Shown: positions 1 through 5,494 of the stretch, piece after piece | Layout of the letters: every line of letters starts with the position of its first letter | Numbering within the stretch: the stretch's first letter is position 1 | Source: CAG-791 sp963596015 | GTDB lineage: Bacteria > Bacillota > Clostridia > Lachnospirales > Lachnospiraceae | Direction: 5' to 3' | Assembly: GCA_963596015.1 (NCBI GenBank) | Contig: CAVBJS010000020.1 | Span: forward strand, 1-40,255 | DNA length: 40,255 nt | The notes under the pieces: generated by a model | Databases searched by the model: none | The model's input: the letters and a program-made list of their open reading frames with translations, nothing else | What the model was told of the DNA's origin: nothing | Made by a program: the position numbers and the translations under genes

Positions 1-8
1 TAGGCCCG

Positions 9-150
9 TAATGTCTGAGCATCCCCGCATCAGGCGGGGATGCGAGTTCGGGCCGTGCCATCCGCAGGCGAGAGGCAGATCATAAGCAAAACGGCGCAAA
101 GTGCACGGTGCGAGACATCTGCCGCGCTCCGGTGCATGACCGGGTGGCAC
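9..150 (+). repeat. Left copy of ~141 bp terminal inverted repeat
   Basis: This stretch matches the reverse complement of 40115-40255 with about five substitutions and one single-base indel (roughly 96% identity by eye). It contains a perfect 10 bp stem with a 5-base loop (arms 19-28 and 34-43, GC-rich) and a second short hairpin near 130-144. It ends exactly where the stop codon of the minus-strand DUF2798-like gene begins, so relative to that gene it lies just downstream of the 3' end, as the right copy does relative to the lipoprotein gene. There is no convincing reading frame. It looks like a dispersed intergenic element or structured 3' region; its copy number in the genome is unknown. 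Confidence 0.9.
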
Positions 151-629
151 TATTTCGCTACATCTTCCTTCATCTGCTTAGCAAACAGCAGACGGAACAG
201 GAAACGGATAATGGGGCCGCAGTAGCAAAGCTGCCAGAAAAATGCCATGGGGAAATTAAAAGCAACGGTCTGGAGCCATACGGCAATGAACTGAGAGCCG
301 GCATTCTTAAAGAGGATCGTGGCGATCAGGCTCATGATAGGACACATGGTGATGACGATGGCGATGGAGATGGCTGCGGTAATGGCGAAGGGACGATCCT
401 TGGGGGTTACCACGCGAAAAGCAATGGCGTGGGCTACCTTATCGATGATAAAGAACTCCAGGATAAAAGCGACGGGCCACATGATGACCATCTCGTGGAA
501 GGCTAACAGAAATACTTCGTTGGTCATACCGCCGATATTTAGGGAGATGTTGTAGCAGATCATGGCATAGACCATGAGAAAGGACATCATAAGGGTGAAA
601 ATAACATTCTGAAAACGTGTCTTTGGCAT
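150..629 (-). CDS. DUF2798-like four-helix membrane protein
   Basis: A 159-residue, very hydrophobic protein with about four membrane-spanning stretches, starting MPKTRFQNVIFTLMMSF. The opening, the two-helix repeat layout and the size fit the DUF2798 family of small bacterial inner-membrane proteins of unknown function. The start at 629 is chosen because a near-perfect AGGAGG (complement of 635-640) sits 5 bases upstream; an ATG 19 codons further out lacks such a site. The gene diverges from the methyltransferase gene and has its own promoter-like sequence. Its stop codon overlaps the first base of the left inverted repeat. It is not obviously part of the injection system. Family assignment is by pattern recognition only. 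Confidence 0.75.
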   Translation of the reverse strand: MPKTRFQNVIFTLMMSFLMVYAMICYNISLNIGGMTNEVFLLAFHEMVIMWPVAFILEFFIIDKVAHAIAFRVVTPKDRPFAITAAISIAIVITMCPIMSLIATILFKNAGSQFIAVWLQTVAFNFPMAFFWQLCYCGPIIRFLFRLLFAKQMKEDVAK

Positions 630-665
630 AATTACCTCCTGAATGAAAAAAGGGCGCAAAAAAAC

Positions 666-700
666 ACACGTGTTGTTCGTTATCAAGCATACACTTGTGT
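666..700. promoter_or_regulatory. Two ACAC..GTGT dyads, possible operator
   Basis: Two short inverted repeats, ACACGTGT at 666-673 and ACACTTGTGT at 691-700, lie between the promoter and start codon of the DUF2798-like gene, with centres about 26 bases apart. Paired dyads in a leader suggest a repressor site, but no regulator gene is visible in the window. Confidence 0.3.
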
Positions 701-749
701 CGTTTCCAATTTATACCAAAGTCTTTACGCTATGAAATTTATCTGGATC

Positions 750-777
750 AGTATAGCAAAAAAGCACAAAAAATCAA
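750..777 (-). promoter_or_regulatory. Sigma-A type promoter for DUF2798-like gene
   Basis: On the minus strand, TTGATT (complement of 772-777) is followed after 16 bases by TATACT (complement of 750-755). It lies about 120 bases upstream of the start codon in an AT-rich region. Confidence 0.55.
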
Positions 778-820
778 GTATAAATTTATATAAAACGGAG
801 AAAATCAAAGACATCTGCTT

Positions 821-829
821 TGTTATAAT
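821..829 (+). promoter_or_regulatory. Extended -10 promoter for the RNA methyltransferase
   Basis: TGTTATAAT gives an extended -10 element with a consensus TATAAT at 824-829, about 90 bases upstream of the chosen start. No good -35 box is seen, which is tolerated with an extended -10. Confidence 0.5.
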
Positions 830-921
830 GAAAGGAAAGAGCAAGCTTAAAAGATAACGATGGTTATATGGAAATTCCCGTCGCTTTTTTGCAGCAAAGC
901 TGCTCGGAAATGAGGATCGAT

Positions 922-1764
922 ATGGATATAAAAAAGAATCAGATCCCGGTAGAAGATCTGACGTCCCCTTCCCTGGAGGTTTACGCCTGCCTGCGGGAAA
1001 ATCAGCTCTATCATTATTATGAGCCGGACATAGGGATCTTTATCGCGGAAAGCCCCAAGGTGATCCGGCGGGCTCTGGATGCAGGCTATAAACCTCTGTC
1101 CTTTCTGGGAGAAGACAGACTGGTTATGGCAGATGCGGGTGAGACAGCAGACCTGCTTCGGGATTGTCCTTTTGAAGTACCGGTATATACAGCAACTTAT
1201 GATGTTCTTACAGATTTAACAGGGTTCACATTAACCAGAGGGCTTTTGTGTGCCATGCGAAGACGTCCCTTGCCTGCTTTGGAAGATTTGTGCAGGGAGG
1301 CAAAGCGCATGGCTGTCTTGGAGGAGGTGCAGAATCCTACCAATGTGGGAGCGATCATGCGCTCCGCCGCCGCCATGCACATGGACGCAGTGGTATTGAC
1401 CCATGGGTGCGCAGATCCGTTATACCGACGGGCGGCCAGAGTCAGTATGGGAACAGTGTTTCAGATTCCCTGGACGGTATTGGAGGCAGAGAGCTGGCCG
1501 GGAAAGGCAATGGAACAATTGAAAGATATGGGCTTTCGTACGGCTGCTATGGCACTGCGCAGTGAGGCACTGTCCATCGACGATCCCGTACTGGCCGGAC
1601 AGGAGAAACTGGCGGTGATCCTGGGCACAGAGGGAGAAGGCCTGAAGGCAGAGACCATAGACCGGTCGGATCATACTGTGATGATCCCCATGTCCCACGG
1701 CGTGGACTCCTTAAATGTGGCGGCTGCCAGCGCTGTGGCATTCTGGGAGCTGCGCAGAAAGTAG
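922..1764 (+). CDS. SpoU/TrmH-family RNA 2'-O-ribose methyltransferase
   Basis: A 280-residue SAM-dependent methyltransferase of the SPOUT class that modifies the ribose of rRNA or tRNA. The N-terminal third carries the usual RNA-binding segment (HYYEPDIGIFIAESPKVI). The three SpoU motifs are clear: NPTNVGAIMRSA around residue 140, AVILGTEGEGL around 230, and MIPMSHGVDSLNVAAASAVAF near the C-terminus. The start at 922 is chosen because GAGG ends 6 bases before it and homologues begin about here; in-frame ATGs at 868 and 910 have poorer sites. The exact target nucleotide cannot be told from sequence. This is a housekeeping gene, not part of the injection system, and is separated from the sheath gene by a 395-base non-coding stretch. 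Confidence 0.9.
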   Translation: MDIKKNQIPVEDLTSPSLEVYACLRENQLYHYYEPDIGIFIAESPKVIRRALDAGYKPLSFLGEDRLVMADAGETADLLRDCPFEVPVYTATYDVLTDLTGFTLTRGLLCAMRRRPLPALEDLCREAKRMAVLEEVQNPTNVGAIMRSAAAMHMDAVVLTHGCADPLYRRAARVSMGTVFQIPWTVLEAESWPGKAMEQLKDMGFRTAAMALRSEALSIDDPVLAGQEKLAVILGTEGEGLKAETIDRSDHTVMIPMSHGVDSLNVAAASAVAFWELRRK

Positions 1765-2159
1765 GCGGGTATAGAATCACCGCATCAATGCAGTTACGCA
1801 TTTAATACAGATCGTTTTGCATAATGAGCGCAACAAAGAAAGCAACAGGACAGGACGAAGAGAAGCTATAACAGATCACGGCTTGTTTACAATTACGTTG
1901 CTTTTCAATGGTTACAAAGTGTCTTTAACTGAAAAATACATAAAAAGTAGTATATATTTTTGGTTGTGTTTTCAGAAAAAAATGATACAATTTTGTAAGA
2001 AGACTGCACATGGTGTGAAGGAGTAAATGCTCCTGGATACCACAGTTACAATCTCGGCAGAAACGGGCGAAACCATCACCGGGACGATTATAAAGTATCA
2101 GGCACTTGAGATTGTATTAGCTAAATTTCAATATTTCATTTATGAAAGGAGCAAATGTT
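1765..2159 (+). promoter_or_regulatory. Promoter and leader of the CIS operon
   Basis: This 395-base non-coding stretch separates the methyltransferase from the sheath gene. A candidate promoter is TTGTGT (1964-1969), a 16-base spacer, and TGATACAAT with its -10 TACAAT at 1986-1991. That leaves a leader of about 160 bases. A weak AATGC/GCATT hairpin (near 1785-1802) may end the upstream gene. I could not match the leader to a known riboswitch. An open frame starting at 2027 runs into the sheath gene and has no protein-like features. AGGAG at 2147-2151 serves the sheath start. Confidence 0.5.
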
Positions 2160-3905
2160 ATGGCAGAGTATTTATCACCTGGCGTGTATGTGGAGGAACT
2201 GCCAGCAGGTTCCGCACCCATGGAGGGTGTGAGCACCAGTACTGCAGGCTTTGTAGGACTGGCAGAGAAGGGACCGGCTGTAGGCGTTCCGCAGCTTGTT
2301 ACAAGCCCGGCAGATTTTAAGCGTATGTATGGCGGTTATCTTTCCGAGAATGAATATGGAGAGTACAGATTCCTGGCTTATGCGGTAGATCAGTTCTTTA
2401 TGAACGGCGGATCCAGAGCATTCATCGTCAGAGTAGTACCGTCCGATGCTACATGCGCAAAGGGCAGCAATAAGGTATTAGCTGTCACTGCAAAGAATGA
2501 AGGCACATGGGGCGATGATATCCGCGTGGTAGTAGCACCGGCCAGCAAGGCCAGAACCCAGATTCTGGAGATCTTGGAGACTGATGCAGGAAAGCGTTAT
2601 ATCGTAAAGAACGGCGCCGGATTCAACACCGGAGACGTTGTAATGTTCAACGATGGCAAGGAAGTTTCCTACAACAAGATCGTGAAGGCACAGGGCAACA
2701 TCCTGACGCTGGCAGAGGAGCTTGGCGAGGATGCAGTGGACAAGGGACTCCTGCCCACTAAGGTACTCACCACCTGTGAGTTCAGCCTGGATGTACGTTA
2801 CCACGATGTAGTGGAATTTTATGACAATCTGAGCTTTAACATTAATGCAGCAAACTTTGTTGAGAAGAAGGTAGCTAAGTCCGATCTGGTCGATGTGGCT
2901 TATGTAGGCACAGAGGACGGAAGCGTATCTCCTTTTGAGCAGATTGCAGGCAAGGACAAGGCAGTGGAGACCCTGGTTTTGACCGGCGGTACCAACGGCA
3001 GCGTGGACAGCATCACCGCAGGTGATTTCATCGGCGAAGACAGGGGCGCAGGCATGCGCACCGGTATCCAGGCTTTCCTGGATAACGATTCCGTATCTAT
3101 CCTGGCAGCACCCGGTGTTACTGATCCCAACGTACAGCTGACCCTGGTGGCGCAGTGCGAGAATCTGGGTAGCCGTTTTGCAGTACTGGATATGCCCAGA
3201 GATGCCAAGAAGGTAGAGGATCTGATCAACCACAGAAACATCTTTGATTCTAACTATGCGGCAATGTATCATCCTTGGCTGACTGTTTTCGATCCGCTGG
3301 ATCGTAAGAATGTGGCAGTACCTCCGTCAGGCTCTGTGGTTGGTATCTATGCGAGAACCGATAACAGCAGAGGTGTACATAAGGCACCGGCTAATGAAGT
3401 GGTCCGCGGATGTGTCGGCCTTGATATCAAGTTCAACAAGGGCGAGCAGGATATCCTGAATCCGAAGGGGATCAACCTGATCCGTTCCTTCCCGGGACAG
3501 GGCATTCGTGTTTGGGGCGCAAGAACTATCTCTTCCGATCCGTTGTGGAAATATGTCAACGTAAGACGTCTCTTCATTTTCCTGGAAGAGTCTATCCGCG
3601 CCAATACCAACTGGGCTGTTTTTGAACCCAATGATGAGATGCTGTGGGTACGTGTACAGAGAACTATCAGCGTATTCCTGGAGAATCTGTGGAGAGGCGG
3701 CTCTCTGGCAGGCGCATCACCGGAAGAGGCATTCTTCGTTAATATCGGCCGTGACACCATGACACAGGACGATATTGATAACGGCCGCCTGGTGTGCATG
3801 ATTGGTATAGCACCTGTGAAACCTGCAGAATTTGTGATCTTCCGTCTGTCCCAGAAGACAGCTGACAGCACAGATACTGGCGCCGGCAGCGGTGAAGAGG
3901 GCTGA
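2160..3905 (+). CDS. CIS contractile sheath protein
   Basis: A 581-residue tail sheath subunit, the protein that polymerises around the inner tube and contracts to drive it through the target envelope. The N-terminus has the sheath signature (LSPGVYVEELPAG, then GVSTSTAGFVGLAEKGP). The C-terminal quarter has the conserved IFLEESIRANTNWAVFEPND...LWVRVQRTISVFLENLWRGG...FFVNIGRDTM block that forms the sheath core. A variable domain lies in the middle (about residues 100-310). The start at 2160 follows AGGAG at 2147-2151; an upstream ATG at 2142 overlaps that site and is less likely. As first gene of the operon, followed by the tube gene and then a hairpin, it is placed for high expression. Only one sheath gene is present, whereas Afp and PVC encode several. 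Confidence 0.96.
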   Translation: MAEYLSPGVYVEELPAGSAPMEGVSTSTAGFVGLAEKGPAVGVPQLVTSPADFKRMYGGYLSENEYGEYRFLAYAVDQFFMNGGSRAFIVRVVPSDATCAKGSNKVLAVTAKNEGTWGDDIRVVVAPASKARTQILEILETDAGKRYIVKNGAGFNTGDVVMFNDGKEVSYNKIVKAQGNILTLAEELGEDAVDKGLLPTKVLTTCEFSLDVRYHDVVEFYDNLSFNINAANFVEKKVAKSDLVDVAYVGTEDGSVSPFEQIAGKDKAVETLVLTGGTNGSVDSITAGDFIGEDRGAGMRTGIQAFLDNDSVSILAAPGVTDPNVQLTLVAQCENLGSRFAVLDMPRDAKKVEDLINHRNIFDSNYAAMYHPWLTVFDPLDRKNVAVPPSGSVVGIYARTDNSRGVHKAPANEVVRGCVGLDIKFNKGEQDILNPKGINLIRSFPGQGIRVWGARTISSDPLWKYVNVRRLFIFLEESIRANTNWAVFEPNDEMLWVRVQRTISVFLENLWRGGSLAGASPEEAFFVNIGRDTMTQDDIDNGRLVCMIGIAPVKPAEFVIFRLSQKTADSTDTGAGSGEEG

Positions 3906-3971
3906 TGGCCTGAGACATAACGTATCGGTGCATGAAATGTATCGGTAATACTATGAGTTGGAGGAACTATT

Positions 3972-4406
3972 ATGGCTACTGTTGGATATCCTAATGCGAA
4001 ATTTAGATATAAAGTAGAGATCGATGGCCTGGAAGCCGGCGGTTTTACAGAGGTGACAGGCAGCGATATTACGATCGAACCGATCGAGTACCGTGAAGGC
4101 GACATGACTGCAGAGACCCCTATGAAGGTGGCGGGCCTTAAGAAGTACGGCAACATTACATTAAAGAAGGGCATGACAGACAGCAAGGTACTGTATGATT
4201 GGCTGTATTCCGGTGTTCAGGGCACTGTAGAGCGCAAGACCGTGACCATCACCCTGCTTAACGACACCCAGGCACCTGCAGCATCCTGGCAGGCGATCAA
4301 CGCTTGGCCTACCAAGTATACAGCGCCTGACTTTAACGCAACGGCATCCGAAATTGCGATTGAGACACTGGAGATCGCACACGAAGGATTAACCAGAGTA
4401 TCATAG
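3972..4406 (+). CDS. CIS inner tube protein (gp19/Hcp-like)
   Basis: A 144-residue tail tube subunit that stacks in hexameric rings inside the sheath and is propelled out on contraction. The opening YPNAKFRYKVEIDGLEAGGF, followed by FTEVTG and the IEYREGD block, is the hallmark of the T4 gp19-like tube family found in Afp1/Pvc1. The length is typical. GGAGG stands 7 bases before the ATG. A strong hairpin just downstream (4427-4458) probably lowers transcription into the following genes, giving sheath and tube in excess over baseplate parts. Confidence 0.95.
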   Translation: MATVGYPNAKFRYKVEIDGLEAGGFTEVTGSDITIEPIEYREGDMTAETPMKVAGLKKYGNITLKKGMTDSKVLYDWLYSGVQGTVERKTVTITLLNDTQAPAASWQAINAWPTKYTAPDFNATASEIAIETLEIAHEGLTRVS

Positions 4407-4426
4407 GGTAATATTCATGTGATTCA

Positions 4427-4458
4427 GAAGAGGCGTGTCTCTAACGACCCGCCTCTTC
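4427..4458 (+). terminator. Hairpin after tube gene, likely partial terminator
   Basis: A perfect 9 bp stem (GAAGAGGCG at 4427-4435 with CGCCTCTTC at 4450-4458) with a 14-base loop is followed by the T-rich ATTGGTATTTT. Its position between tube and chaperone genes fits an attenuator that sets sheath/tube excess. Confidence 0.65.
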
Positions 4459-4486
4459 ATTGGTATTTTGGCATAGAAAGGGAAAT

Positions 4487-4855
4487 ATGTTTCAGACAGA
4501 ATTTTCTTTCACTCTTCCGAGAGGTTACGTTGACAGAGATGGCAATGTACATAAAGAAGGCGTGATGAGACTGGCGAACGCAGCGGATGAGATCCTTCCG
4601 CTGAAGGATTCCAGAGTACAGCAGAATCCGGGCTATCTCACAGTCATCATCCTGGCTCGGGTCATTACGAAGCTGGGAACACTTCCGGCGGTGGATACGC
4701 GTATCGTAGAGGGCCTGTTCACACCGGATCTGGCATATCTGCAGGATTTCTATCAAAGGATCAACGCCATGGAGATCCCGGTATATAAGGGAGTTTGTCC
4801 TCATTGCGGCAAGGAGGTCGAGATCCCTGTAAATTTTACCGAAGCCGGGGTATAA
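4487..4855 (+). CDS. CIS tail assembly chaperone-like protein with Zn-knuckle-like end
   Basis: A 122-residue protein starting MFQTEFSFTLPRGYVDRDGN. It resembles the phage tail assembly protein that follows the tube gene in many eCIS loci (features VMRLANAADEILPL and YLTVIILARVITKLG). The C-terminus has a single CPHCGK knuckle (residues around 105-110), half of a zinc ribbon. By analogy with lambda gpG, Mu gp41 and P2 gpE it would help the tube or tape measure assemble. AAGGG lies just before the ATG at 4487. The last 25 bases overlap the next reading frame, and the sequence there suggests programmed -1 frameshifting (separate entry), as in the lambda G/GT pair. The chaperone role is inferred from position and frameshift logic. 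Confidence 0.7.
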   Translation: MFQTEFSFTLPRGYVDRDGNVHKEGVMRLANAADEILPLKDSRVQQNPGYLTVIILARVITKLGTLPAVDTRIVEGLFTPDLAYLQDFYQRINAMEIPVYKGVCPHCGKEVEIPVNFTEAGV

Positions 4856-5034
4856 AGACGTATTCATCAGAGAAGATCTATGAGGAAGCCGGCTTTATCG
4901 GCTATTATATGCACTGGAGCAGAGAAGAGATCATGTCCCTGAGTCATCAGGAACGGATCCGCTGGTGCAATGAGATCTCTAAAATCAACCGTAAACTGAA
5001 CGATGAGCCGGAACAGGTAAGTCTACTGCCGTGA
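4804..5034 (+). CDS. DUF6760-like CIS protein, probably made by -1 frameshift
   Basis: A reading frame in the -1 register to the preceding gene whose conserved core (IYEEAGFIGYYMHWSREEIMSL...ERIRWCNEISKINRKLN) matches the small DUF6760 domain found beside tube/assembly genes of eCIS loci. There is no ATG or GTG before the conserved core; only TTG codons at 4795 and 4804 are available. AAGGAGG at 4811-4817 is followed by no in-frame start at usable distance. The more economical reading is that the domain is expressed as a C-terminal extension of the upstream chaperone through -1 slippage at 4831-4837. The end overlaps the next gene's potential GTG start (GTGA). Confidence 0.65.
   Translation: MRQGGRDPCKFYRSRGIKTYSSEKIYEEAGFIGYYMHWSREEIMSLSHQERIRWCNEISKINRKLNDEPEQVSLLP
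4811..4837 (+). promoter_or_regulatory. Candidate programmed -1 frameshift signal
   Basis: In the frame of the upstream gene the heptamer A AAT TTT (4831-4837) obeys the X XXY YYZ rule. An internal Shine-Dalgarno AAGGAGG (4811-4817) ends 13 bases before it, close to the distance that stimulates slippage in dnaX. Downstream, AAGCCGG (4842-4848) can pair with CCGGCTT (4889-4895). Slippage joins the CPHCGK protein to the DUF6760-like domain and bypasses the stop at 4853. Confidence 0.6.
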
Positions 5035-5054
5035 TCTATGCAAGAGAGGGAAAG

Positions 5055-5483
5055 ATGAGTATATCCAACAGCCTGCTGTTAAACAGCAATTTCATCGTCC
5101 ATATAGGATCCGCTTCCTTCAGCTTTGCCAGAGTACGGAATATTTCCGAGTCTATCGAAGTGGAATCCATTCGGGAAGGCGGAGATAATCAGAACGTGCG
5201 TAGCCTCCTGAAACAGCGGTCGTCGGAGCAGAAGATTATTTTTGAGAGAGGTCTTCTGGCGGATGCGGAAGGCAACGCGGACTCTGATCTTCGGCCGGGC
5301 GCAGTGGTCAGCAATGTGCAGATCCTGGTGATGAACCACGGAACGGTGAAGAAGAATTATTATTTTGACAAAGGATTGGTTACCAGGTGGGAACTTTCCG
5401 GTCTGGATGCCATGGAGGGCCACGTGATCTACAGGACCATTGAAATTACCCACAGTGGACTTCGTGAAGGAAAGACATCCTAA
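5055..5483 (+). CDS. Second tube-like protein (Afp5/Pvc5-like tube initiator)
   Basis: A 142-residue protein (MSISNSLLLNSNFIVHIGS) with the fold pattern of tail tube proteins: an F.V.IGSASFSFARV strand pair, an IEVESIREGG segment where main tube proteins have the IEYREG block, and a C-terminal EITHSGLRE strand like the tube's EIAHEGL. Afp/PVC particles carry minor tube paralogues at the tube-baseplate junction, which is the likely role here. ATG 5055 follows GAGAGGG closely; a GTG at 5031 overlapping the previous stop (GTGA) would add 8 residues and imply translational coupling. It differs enough from the main tube protein to be a distinct paralogue. Confidence 0.82.
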   Translation: MSISNSLLLNSNFIVHIGSASFSFARVRNISESIEVESIREGGDNQNVRSLLKQRSSEQKIIFERGLLADAEGNADSDLRPGAVVSNVQILVMNHGTVKKNYYFDKGLVTRWELSGLDAMEGHVIYRTIEITHSGLREGKTS

Positions 5484-5494
5484 GGTAAGCAGCA

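Noticed and set aside
1992..2141. Possible riboswitch (c-di-GMP type) in the operon leader
   Set aside because: No recognisable conserved aptamer core; only weak short stems.
2027..2320. 97-residue open frame with a good AAGGAG site before the sheath gene
   Set aside because: SD spacing is only 3 bases, it overlaps the start of the sheath gene by 160 bases in another frame, and its sequence past residue 40 is sheath DNA read out of frame.
2478..3272. 264-residue minus-strand open frame
   Set aside because: Lies wholly inside the sheath gene, Cys/His/Leu-rich shadow composition, no ribosome site.
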